The position numbers were made by a program, and so were the translations under genes. A DNA stretch of 64,000 nt from Mycobacterium conspicuum (GTDB lineage: Bacteria; Actinomycetota; Actinomycetes; Mycobacteriales; Mycobacteriaceae). Positions within the stretch are counted from its first letter, which is position 1. Each line of letters begins with the position of its first letter. The stretch spans positions 3,968,001-4,032,000 of the forward strand of contig NZ_AP022613.1 in assembly GCF_010730195.1 (NCBI RefSeq), read 5' to 3'. Shown piece by piece: positions 53,321-62,100 of the stretch. A model generated the notes under the pieces. The model was not told the origin of the DNA and did no database searches. It was given only the letters and a program-made list of their open reading frames with translations.

Positions 53321-54466
53321 GTGACCCGCGGTCCCGATCCGACCGCGCCGCTCTGGCGGGCGGCGCAGGCGTTTCGCCTCTTGAGCTGCCTTTACGCGCT
53401 CGGCTTCCAAACGGCGATCAACTCCGATTTGCGGCACCCCACGACCGCATGGGTGCTGTTCGGCGTGCTGATGGCATGGAGTGCGGCGTGCGCGGTCGCG
53501 TACCTGCGCGGGTTCGGACGTCGGCCGGCGTGGGTAATCGCGGAGATCATCGTCGTCGTGCTGCTGATGTGGTCCAACAAAGTGGTCGCGTCACCACAGT
53601 GGGCGGCCGACAACCAGACCTGGCCGACCACGCTGTGGGCCAGCAACCCCACGATTTCGGCGGCGCTGCAGTTCGGGCCGGTCGGCGGCATGCTGACCGG
53701 GCTGATAGTGATGGCCACCAACTTTGCCGTCAAGAACTACCTGACCCTCAACCTGGGGCACAACGCCAGCATCATCATCGAGCTGGCGATCGGGTTGGCC
53801 ATCGGCATGGCCGCGCGCACCGCCCGGCGCGCCCACGACGAACTGCAACGAGCCGCGCAACTCTCCGCCGCCGTGGAGGAACGCGAGCGGCTATCCCGGC
53901 AAGTGCATGACGGCGTTATCCAGGTGCTGGCGCTGGTGGCCAAGCGGGGCCGCGAAATCGGTGGTGCCACATCCGATTTGGCGGATTTGGCGAGCGAGCA
54001 AGAACGCGCGCTGCGACGATGGCTGTCGTCGGCGGCCCTCGACGGCGACACCAAGCACGACGGGGACGTCGACCTGCGCGCGCTGCTGCGGCGCCGGGAG
54101 TCCGATCGCGTGACCCTGAGCCTGCCCGGAACCGCCGTGACCCTGGAACGGCGCGTGGCCAGCGAGCTGGACGCCGCCGTGGGCAATGCCCTCGACAACG
54201 TGCGCTCGCACGCGGGTCCGGACGCCCACGCCTTCGTGTTGCTGGAGGACCTGGGCGATTCGGTTGCGGTCAGCGTGCGCGACGACGGCGTCGGCATTCC
54301 GGCCGGGCGGCTCGAAGAGGCGGCCCGTCAGGGACGGTTGGGCGTCTCGCAGTCGATCGTGGGCAGGCTGGCGTCGCTGGGCGGCACCGCACAACTGCGC
54401 ACCGACGTCGGCGAAGGCACGGAGTGGGAGCTGTGCGTGCCGCGGCAGAATACAAAGCATGGCTGA
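53321..54466 (+). CDS. Membrane sensor histidine kinase (MacS/NarX-like)
   Basis: 381-aa kinase from GTG 53321. About five N-terminal membrane helices (to residue 165) form the sensor. A HisKA_3-like segment follows with H196 in ERERLSRQVHDGVIQ, then an HATPase domain (NALDNVRSHA, VRDDGVGIPAGRL, GTAQLRTDVGEGTEWEL). The next gene, a NarL-type regulator, overlaps by 8 bases, so the pair is co-translated. The stimulus is unknown. I do not recall this pair between Rv2522c and acpS in M. tuberculosis. Confidence 0.88.
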   Translation: MTRGPDPTAPLWRAAQAFRLLSCLYALGFQTAINSDLRHPTTAWVLFGVLMAWSAACAVAYLRGFGRRPAWVIAEIIVVVLLMWSNKVVASPQWAADNQTWPTTLWASNPTISAALQFGPVGGMLTGLIVMATNFAVKNYLTLNLGHNASIIIELAIGLAIGMAARTARRAHDELQRAAQLSAAVEERERLSRQVHDGVIQVLALVAKRGREIGGATSDLADLASEQERALRRWLSSAALDGDTKHDGDVDLRALLRRRESDRVTLSLPGTAVTLERRVASELDAAVGNALDNVRSHAGPDAHAFVLLEDLGDSVAVSVRDDGVGIPAGRLEEAARQGRLGVSQSIVGRLASLGGTAQLRTDVGEGTEWELCVPRQNTKHG

Positions 54467-55115
54467 GCGAGCCCTGCCCACCGTGATGGTCGTCGACGAC
54501 CATCCGATCTGGCGCGACGCGGTCGCCCGTGACCTCGCCGACGACGGGTTCGACGTGGTGGCCACCGCCGACGGCGTGGCCGCGGCGCGACGGCGAGCGG
54601 CCGTGGTCAAACCCGACGTGGTGCTGATGGACATGCAGCTGGCCGACGGCACCGGCGTGCAGGCCACCACGGAAGTGCTCGCGGTGTCGCCCTCCTCACG
54701 GGTGCTGGTCCTGTCGGCCTCCGACGAACGCGACGACGTCCTCGACGCGGTCAAGGCCGGGGCGACCGGATACCTGGTCAAAAGCGCGTCGAAGGCCGAA
54801 CTGTGCGAAGCGGTGCAGGCCACCGCGGCCGGGCGCGCGGTCTTCACCCCGAGCCTGGCCGGCTTGGTCCTGGGTGAGTATCGGCGCATCGCGCACAGCG
54901 GCGATGACGGGCCGGTTCGCCCCAGCCTCACCGAACGCGAGACCGAGGTGCTGCGCTACGTAGCAAAAGGGTTGTCCGCCAAGCAGATTGCCGAGAAGCT
55001 GTCGCTGAGCCACCGGACGGTGGAAAACCACGTCCAGGCGACGTTCCGCAAGCTGCAGGTGGCCAACCGGGTGGAGTTGACCCGCTACGCGATCGAGCAC
55101 GGCCTGGACCAATAG
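54459..55115 (+). CDS. NarL/FixJ-type response regulator
   Basis: 218-aa regulator from ATG 54459. The receiver domain has D13-D14 and phospho-acceptor D58 (VLMDMQL) and a conserved Lys in YLVKSAS. The C-terminal LuxR HTH is SLTERETEVLRYVAKGLSAK then IAEKLSLSHRTVENHV. Partner of the upstream kinase by overlap. The DUF2339 gene directly downstream is a possible target. Confidence 0.9.
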   Translation: MAERALPTVMVVDDHPIWRDAVARDLADDGFDVVATADGVAAARRRAAVVKPDVVLMDMQLADGTGVQATTEVLAVSPSSRVLVLSASDERDDVLDAVKAGATGYLVKSASKAELCEAVQATAAGRAVFTPSLAGLVLGEYRRIAHSGDDGPVRPSLTERETEVLRYVAKGLSAKQIAEKLSLSHRTVENHVQATFRKLQVANRVELTRYAIEHGLDQ

Positions 55116-55181
55116 CGCTCGCACGCGGATTGGGTAGTCCTACTCATCCATTCCGCCGCATAACCCGGCAACGTGGCCGCC

Positions 55182-56987
55182 ATGACCGAACCGCCCCGTT
55201 CCGACCGTGCCGTCTTTGCCAGGCTCTCCGAACAATTCGACGCCCTATCCCGGCAGATGTCCCGCGTCTCCGGCGAGCTCGTCGAACTCGACCGGGTGAT
55301 CGCCGCTGCGGGGGGCGCGACGCCCAACCCGGCTCCGCCGCCGCACCAGAACACGACGCCCTACTGGTATCCGCAGTGGCCGCAGTACTACCCGCCCGCC
55401 GCACCGGCACCAGCGCCGACGTTCGCCTACGCGGCGCCGCCCCAGCCCCGTCCGGCGGCGCCCGAGCCGGCGGCGGAGTCGGGCTGGATCGGCAAACTGC
55501 TCGCCGTCGCCGGGGTGGCCGTGACGTTGGTCGGTGTGGTGTTGCTGCTGGTGTTGGCCGCCAAGGCGGGCCTGCTGCGGCCCGAGATTCGGGTGGCCGG
55601 CGGTACGGCATTGTCGATCGCGCTCGTCGGCGTCGCGGTGTGGATGCGCACCCGGCCCGGTGGGCGGATCGGGGCGATCGCGCTGGCCGCCACCGGCATC
55701 GCCGCGGCGTATCTGGACGTCATCGCGATCACCACCATCTACGGCTGGGCGCCGGCGCCCGTCGGCCTCGTCATCGCCGCCGTCGTCGGCGCTGCCGGCC
55801 TGACCCTGGCCCGCCGCTGGGACTCCGAACACCTTGGGCTGCTGGTGCTGGTGCCGCTGATCGGCCTGGCCCCGGTCCTCACCAACGGCGTCGACCTGCT
55901 GCTCGTCGCCTTCATGATGGCCCTGTCGGCCGCCGCCTTGCCGGTGCAACTCGGCAAGGACTGGACGTGGATGCATGCGGCCCGGATCGCGGCCGTATCC
56001 GTGCCGCTGTTGGTGACGCTGATCGGCATCAGCCCGCATGACAACCCGCTGCTCATCGGCGGCGCCTGCGGTGTGGCCGCGCTCCTCGCGATCGCGAGCG
56101 GCCTCGTCCTGATGCGCTCCACCACCGACCCGGCGGCGTTGGCTGTGCTCACGGCATGCGGAACGCTGCCGGTACTTGCCTCGGCAATCGGGGTCAACCA
56201 GGTGCTCGCCGCGGTGCTGGCGGCCGCGCTCGCGGTGGGCATGCTGTGCATCGTGCTGGCCGCCACCGCGCTCCCCCGCATCGTCACGCAGATCTGGTCG
56301 GCGTTGTCGGCGGTTTCGGGGCTGATTGCCGTAGACGTCGCACTGCAGGGCTACGTCGAGGGCCCGGTGCTGCTGGCGTTGGCCATCATCATCGCCGTGG
56401 CCGGCCGCAGCGCCGTCGTGGCGCGTTGGGCCGCAGCCGGATTCGGCGTCCTCGGGGTCGGCTTGTTCTTCTCCTACGCGCCCCTGGATGCACTGTTGCG
56501 GGCGACCGTCGTCCCGACCCACATTGCGGTGTGCGTTCTGGCCGCCAGCGTGCTCGTCGTCGGGTTCGTGGTCGCGATGGCACGAGCGTGCGCCGGCCTT
56601 GGGCGTCGCGACCCCGACCTTGCCCGGGTGCTCGGCGGAGCCGCCGGAGGGTTAACCGTCTACGCCGCAACCGCGTTCACCGTCACTGCCGGTGTCCTCG
56701 TCGGCGGGACCGGCGGCGGCTTCCTGGCCGGCCACATGGTGGCCACCATCTGCTGGATCGGCATGGCGGCCGCGCTGTTCGTCTACGCGCTGCGACGGGC
56801 CGACCGCGAACACCGCACGGCGCCAATCACCGCCGGGCTCGCGCTCACCGCGGCCGCCACGGCGAAGCTGTTCCTCTTCGACCTGGCCACGCTGGACGGC
56901 ATTTTCCGGGTGGCGGCGTTCATTGTCGTGGGGTTGGTGCTGCTGGGCATGGGCGCCGGCTACGCCCGCAGCCTCGCCGACAGGTAG
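55182..56987 (+). CDS. DUF2339 polytopic membrane protein
   Basis: 601-aa protein from ATG 55182 (an in-frame GTG at 55173 is possible). A short N-terminal helical segment (FARLSEQFDALSRQMSRVSG, coiled-coil-like) is followed by a Pro/Tyr/Gln-rich linker and then at least fifteen closely spaced hydrophobic helices to the end, the hallmark of DUF2339. Function unknown. Only 66 bp after the response regulator, so probably regulated with it. Confidence 0.75.
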   Translation: MTEPPRSDRAVFARLSEQFDALSRQMSRVSGELVELDRVIAAAGGATPNPAPPPHQNTTPYWYPQWPQYYPPAAPAPAPTFAYAAPPQPRPAAPEPAAESGWIGKLLAVAGVAVTLVGVVLLLVLAAKAGLLRPEIRVAGGTALSIALVGVAVWMRTRPGGRIGAIALAATGIAAAYLDVIAITTIYGWAPAPVGLVIAAVVGAAGLTLARRWDSEHLGLLVLVPLIGLAPVLTNGVDLLLVAFMMALSAAALPVQLGKDWTWMHAARIAAVSVPLLVTLIGISPHDNPLLIGGACGVAALLAIASGLVLMRSTTDPAALAVLTACGTLPVLASAIGVNQVLAAVLAAALAVGMLCIVLAATALPRIVTQIWSALSAVSGLIAVDVALQGYVEGPVLLALAIIIAVAGRSAVVARWAAAGFGVLGVGLFFSYAPLDALLRATVVPTHIAVCVLAASVLVVGFVVAMARACAGLGRRDPDLARVLGGAAGGLTVYAATAFTVTAGVLVGGTGGGFLAGHMVATICWIGMAAALFVYALRRADREHRTAPITAGLALTAAATAKLFLFDLATLDGIFRVAAFIVVGLVLLGMGAGYARSLADR

Positions 56988-56997
56988 GCGCGCGCCA

Positions 56998-58557
56998 CTA
57001 ACGCCCAGCGACGCGCAGCGCGGTGAGGGCGCGTCGCTCGGCTTCGTGTTCGGCCTGCGACAACGCCGCGTCCTCGGCGGCCGGATCGGGGAAGAGGAAG
57101 CCGCCGGAACCGGGCCTGCCGCCGAGACCTAATTTGTTCATCCGCTTGGGAATTGGCGCCCCCGCGTACTCCAGCGGAACCGGGTTCAGCGGTTGATGGA
57201 GTTCCACGTAGGCGCCGTGCGGCAGCCGCTTGATGATGCCGGTCTCGACGCCGTGCTCGAGCACCGCGCGGTCACTGCGCTGCAGCCCGATGCACCACCG
57301 ATACGTGATGAAGTAGATGATCGGCGGCAGGATGACCATGCCGATCCGCCCGATCCACGTCGTCGCGTTCAGCGAGATGTGGAACTTCAACGCGATGATG
57401 TCGTTCATCGTCGACAGCGTGAGCACCAGGTAGAACGAAATCGCCATGGCGCCAACCGAAGTGCGCACCGGCACATCTCGGGGCCGCTGCAGCAGGTTGT
57501 GGTGTGCGCGATCGCCGGTGAACCGCTTCTCCAGGAACGGGTAGATCGTCAGCAGGGTGAAAATCACCCCCATGATCAGCGCGACGGCGGTGGGCGCGGG
57601 CACCGTGTGATGGCCGATGTAGAGTTCCCACGCCGGCCACAGCCGCTGCAGGCCGTCCGGCCACATCATGTAGAAGTCCGGCTGCGATCCCGCCGAAACT
57701 TGGGACGCCGTATAGGGACCCAGCTGCCAGATCGGGTTGATCTGCAGCAGGCCACCCATCAGGCCCAGCACCCCGACGACGACGGCGAAAAACGCGCCGG
57801 ACTTGACCGCGAAAATCGGCATCACACGCACCCCGACGACGTTGGTTTCGGTGCGGGCCGGACCCGGGAACTGAGTGTGCTTTTGGAACCACACGAAGGC
57901 CAGGTGCACCGCGATGAGGACCAGGATGATCCCCGGCAACAGCAGGACATGCAGCGCGTAAAGACGGGGAATCAACGCGGTGCCGGGGAAGTCGCCGCCG
58001 AATAGCGCCCAATGCAGCCAGGTGCCAACTACGGGTATCCCCAACGTGATTGACGAGAGCGCGGCGCGCAGTCCGATCCCGGATAGCAGGTCGTCGGGCA
58101 GCGAGTAGCCGAAATATCCCTCAAACATGCTGAGAATCAATAGAATCGAGCCGATTACCCAGTTCGCTTCGCGCGGCCGGCGAAACGCACCGGTGAAGAA
58201 GACGCGGGCCAGGTGCACCATGATCGCCGCGACGAACATCAAGGCGGCCCAGTGGTGCACCTGGCGGACGAACAGCCCGCCGCGGACTTCGAAGGAGATG
58301 TTGAGGGCGGACTCGTAGGCCCGCGACATGTCGACGCCTCGCAGCGGCTGGTAGGCGCCGTGATAGGTGACCTCGGTCATCGACGGATCGAAGAACAGCG
58401 TCAGGTACACGCCGGTGATCAGCAACACGACGAAGCTGTACATCGCGATCTCGCCGAGCAGAAACGACCAGTGTGTCGGGAACACCTTGTTGAGCTGGCG
58501 GCGCAGCGCGGCCGACGGGTGATAGCGGCTGTCGATATCGGCCAGTTGCAGGCTCAC
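56998..58557 (-). CDS. Stand-alone cytochrome b subunit (QcrB paralogue)
   Basis: 519-aa cytochrome b of the actinobacterial bcc-aa3 supercomplex type. Heme-ligand histidines appear in RQVHHWAALMFVAAIMVHLA and YALHVLLLPGIILVLIAVHL; the quinol-site segment is GSQPDFYMMWPDGLQRLW, and the C-terminal extension WCIGLQRSDRAVLEHGVETG is that of mycobacterial QcrB. The normal qcrB lies in a ctaE-qcrCAB operon; here no Rieske or cytochrome c gene is adjacent, so this is an extra copy. QcrB is the target of telacebec-type inhibitors (established), so a second copy may matter for susceptibility. Repeated TAGTA motifs lie upstream. Confidence 0.88.
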   Translation of the reverse strand: MSLQLADIDSRYHPSAALRRQLNKVFPTHWSFLLGEIAMYSFVVLLITGVYLTLFFDPSMTEVTYHGAYQPLRGVDMSRAYESALNISFEVRGGLFVRQVHHWAALMFVAAIMVHLARVFFTGAFRRPREANWVIGSILLILSMFEGYFGYSLPDDLLSGIGLRAALSSITLGIPVVGTWLHWALFGGDFPGTALIPRLYALHVLLLPGIILVLIAVHLAFVWFQKHTQFPGPARTETNVVGVRVMPIFAVKSGAFFAVVVGVLGLMGGLLQINPIWQLGPYTASQVSAGSQPDFYMMWPDGLQRLWPAWELYIGHHTVPAPTAVALIMGVIFTLLTIYPFLEKRFTGDRAHHNLLQRPRDVPVRTSVGAMAISFYLVLTLSTMNDIIALKFHISLNATTWIGRIGMVILPPIIYFITYRWCIGLQRSDRAVLEHGVETGIIKRLPHGAYVELHQPLNPVPLEYAGAPIPKRMNKLGLGGRPGSGGFLFPDPAAEDAALSQAEHEAERRALTALRVAGR

Positions 58558-58614
58558 GGGCGATCATCCCCTCAGGGCCGAACCGCCGCACCGCGGCCCA
58601 GCCGCTCCACGCAT

Positions 58615-58648
58615 CTACTATCACCCGTAGTACCACGCCGCGTAGTAG
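58615..58648. promoter_or_regulatory. Repeated TAGTA motifs upstream of the qcrB paralogue
   Basis: CTACTA (58615-58620) and TAGTAG (58643-58648) form a 6-bp inverted repeat, with another GTAGTA between. Such TAC/GTA-type repeats resemble sites of BlaI- or TetR-like regulators. The site lies 58-91 bp upstream of the gene. The regulator is unknown. Confidence 0.3.
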
Positions 58649-58700
58649 TTCGTCTACCCGTAAGCCCGATTTGACGCGAAATCGCCGGAAAACGGCGTAC

Positions 58701-59093
58701 CTAATTGGTTTCGAGGATGGCGACCGCGGCGGCGGTATCGCCCTCGTGGCACAACGACACGTGGATCGTCACGTCGGCCAGGTGCTTGGCGATGTCGCCG
58801 GTCAACCGAACCCGCGGCCGCCCCCACATGTCGGTGACCACCTCGATGTCCCGGTGAATGTCCTCCCGCAGCACGGGGCGTTGGGCGAACCGCGATCCGG
58901 ACCAGGCCTTGATCACCGCCTCCTTGGCGGCCCAGCGGGCCGCCAAGTGCCGCGCCGCCGACGAACTCTTGTCCGAGGCGTCGCGGCGCTCGCCGGGGGT
59001 GAAGGTCTCCGAGAACGCGGTGCCCGGTTGGTCGACCTGCTCGGCGAAATCAGGAATCGAGACGAGGTCGATCCCCACTCCGACGATGCCCAT
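58701..59093 (-). CDS. acpS: Holo-acyl-carrier-protein synthase AcpS
   Basis: 130-aa 4'-phosphopantetheinyl transferase, the length of Rv2523c. ATG 59093 (MGIVGVGIDLVSI) was chosen over an upstream frame start at 59156. Magnesium-binding motifs GIDLVSIPDF and RWAAKEAVIKAW are present. It loads the ACP domain of the FAS I protein encoded immediately upstream (28 bp), which lacks its own transferase domain in mycobacteria. Confidence 0.93.
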   Translation of the reverse strand: MGIVGVGIDLVSIPDFAEQVDQPGTAFSETFTPGERRDASDKSSSAARHLAARWAAKEAVIKAWSGSRFAQRPVLREDIHRDIEVVTDMWGRPRVRLTGDIAKHLADVTIHVSLCHEGDTAAAVAILETN

Positions 59094-59121
59094 GAAGCGC
59101 CAGGTTAACCGATGGCCAAAG

Positions 59122-62100
59122 TCATCCGGCAGAGACCTGGTAGGCGTCACCGTCACCGAGCCGAGCGGCCGGATCCAGCAGCATCGCCGATTCCTGCCGC
59201 TTCTCCGGCGCGTCGTGATCGAAGCGACGGTCGGCCGGCCGCTCGTACATCGGCGGCCCGCCGGCGATGGCCGAGGCGAGCCGGCGCTGGCCGGCCAGCA
59301 GGCGGGCGTCAGCGCGCCGCTGGTAGTCCGCGCGCTGCTGCGGATCCAGCGCCGCGATGAACGCCTGCGGGTGTACCAGGGCGACCAGACCGGACACGTG
59401 GCCGAACCCGAGACTGGTCAGCATCCCGGCCTTGAGCGGGAACTTCCCACCGAGCCGCAGCGTGTCGCGGACCCACACAAAGTGGGCCGAGCCGGCCAGT
59501 TCGTCGTCGACACAATCCAGGCTGCGGTTGGGCGGGATGACCCCGTCGCGCAGCATCTGGCACAACCCCATCATCTGGAAGACTGCGGCGCCGCCCTTGG
59601 CGTGACCGGTGAGGCTCTTCTGCGACACCACGAACAGCGGGGCACCCTCGGAGCGACCCAGCGAGTCGGCCAGCCGCTCGTGCAGCTCGGTCTCGTTGGT
59701 GTCGTTGGCCAGCGTCGAGGTGTCGTGCTTGGAGATCACCGCGATGTCGTCGGCACCCACCCCCAGCTTGGCCAGCGCCCGCGCCAGCGGCGAGCCCTTG
59801 CCGCCGCGCCCGGCGCCCAGCGCGCCCAGGCCCGGGGCCGGGATCGAGGTGTGCACGCCGTCGCCGAAGGACTGCGCGAAGGCCACCACCGCGAGCACCG
59901 GCAGACCCATCTTGAGCGCCAGGTCGCCGCGCGCCAGCAGGATGGTGCCGCCACCTTGGGCCTCGACGAAGCCCAGTCGGCGTCGGTCGTTGGCGCGGGA
60001 GAACTTCGAGTCGTGGATGCCGCGGCCGCGCATCATCTCGGTGTCGGCGGTGGCCGCCATGTCGCCGAACCCGATGACGCCCTCCAGGGTCAGGTCATCG
60101 ATGCCGCCGGCCACCACCAGCTCGGCCTTGCCCAGCCGGATCTTGTCGACGCCCTCCTCGACCGACACCGCGGCCGTCGCGCACGCGGCGACCGGGTGGA
60201 TCATCGAGCCGTAGCTGCCGATGTAGGACTGAACCACGTGTGCGGCAACGATATTCGGCAGGACTTCCTGGAAGATGTCGTTTGGCTTGTTACGGCCCAA
60301 CAGGTTTCCGTGGTACATCGTCTGCATTGATGTCCCGCCGCCCATGCCGGTGCCCATGGTGTTGGCCACCAGGCTCGGGTGCACGTAGCGCATCACCTCG
60401 GCGGGGCTGAAGCCGGCGGTCAAGAACGCGTCGACGGTGGCGATGATGTTCCACACCGCCAACCGGTCGATGGAGCTGAGCATGTCCTGGCTGATGCCCC
60501 ACACCGTCGGGTCGAACCCGGTCGGGACCTGGCCGCCGACCACACGCGACAGTTTGCTCTTCCGCGGGACCCGAATCTCGGTGCCCGCCTTGCGAATAAC
60601 CTGCCAGTCGCTCGAGTCGGGAACCGGACGGATCGCCGTGTGCTCGGGATCGAACTCGACGAAGGCGCGAGCATCGGCTTCCGAGGACACCACGAAGGTG
60701 AAGTCCTTGTCCAGGAACACCGACACCAGCAACGGCGAAGCGTGGTCGCCGTCGATCGAGCCGTCGTCAACGAATTCGCGGATGCCGCAACGCTCCACCA
60801 CCGCGTCGTGGTAGCGCTCGACCAGTTCGGACTCGTCGACCAGCTCGCCGGATTGGGTGTCATACCAACCCGGTTGCGGGTCGTCCTCCCAGCGGATCAG
60901 CCCGGTGGTCCAGGCCAGCTCCAACACGCCGGCCGCCGACAGTTCGTTGTCGACCTCCATCTCAAAGCGCGTGCGCGACGAGCCGTACGGGCCGATCTCG
61001 GCGCCACCGACGATCACCACCAAATCGGCCGGGTCGACGTCCAGATCAGCCCACTCCGGCGGCGGTGCCGGCGTGTATCCGCGCGGCGGCGACGGCAGCG
61101 CGGAGATGATTCCCTCGGTCGGGCCATCCTCGTCGGCGGCGGGATCCGAAGCCGACATGTCCTCGCGGGCTTTGGCGGCCAGCTCGGCCATGTCGAGGTT
61201 GGCGTCGCCGAGCCCACCGGTGAGGTCCGCCTTGATCGGCGCGAGCGCCGCGGCCACCCTGGACTCCACGTCGCACAGGTCCAGCAGCATGGCTGCCATC
61301 TCGTCGGTGGAGTAGGTGGTGACGCCGGCCTCTTCCACGGCGGACACGATGGCGTCGTTGTGGCCCATCAATCCGGTGCCGCGGGTCCAACCGATCAGCG
61401 CGTGCGCCAGGCTGACCCGGGCCGCCCAGGACGGCTCGGCGTGCCAGCGGCTCACCACGGCGTCCAGCGCCGACTTGGCTTCGCCGTAAGCGCCGTCGCC
61501 GCCGAACATTCCGCGGTTGGGCGAGCCGGGCAGCACCACGTGCACCCGCGACGCGATGTCGCGTTCGGCACCGATCGTCGACAGGCCGCCGATCAGCCGC
61601 TGCACGGCCCACAACAGCACCTTCATCTCCATCTCGGCGCGCGAACCCGCCTCCGACAGATCGCCGACGACGCGCGGCGCCGCGAACGGGAACAGCAACG
61701 TCGGGGTCTGCGCGTCCTTGATGTGAATCGACTGCGGCCCAAGGCTTTCGCTCTGCTCGTTACCGATCCACTCGACCAGAGCGTCGATGTCGGAGTAGGA
61801 CGCCATGTTGGCCGCCACCACCCACAGCGCGGCGCCATACCGGGCGTGGTCGCGATACAGCGAGCGGTAGAACTCCAGTCGCTCGCCGTCAAGCTTGGAC
61901 GTCGTGGCGATGACCGTTGCGCCACCGTCGAGCAGTCGGGCAACGACCGACGCCGCGATCGAGCCCTTCGAGGCGCCGGTCACGACCGCGACTTCACTCT
62001 GGTAAGGACCGGGGTCCGGGTTCTCGGCGCCCGCCGCGATCCGGCCGTACAGCGACGCGTGGATCTGACGCCCCGCCGCCAACGCCTTGCCCTGCCACCA

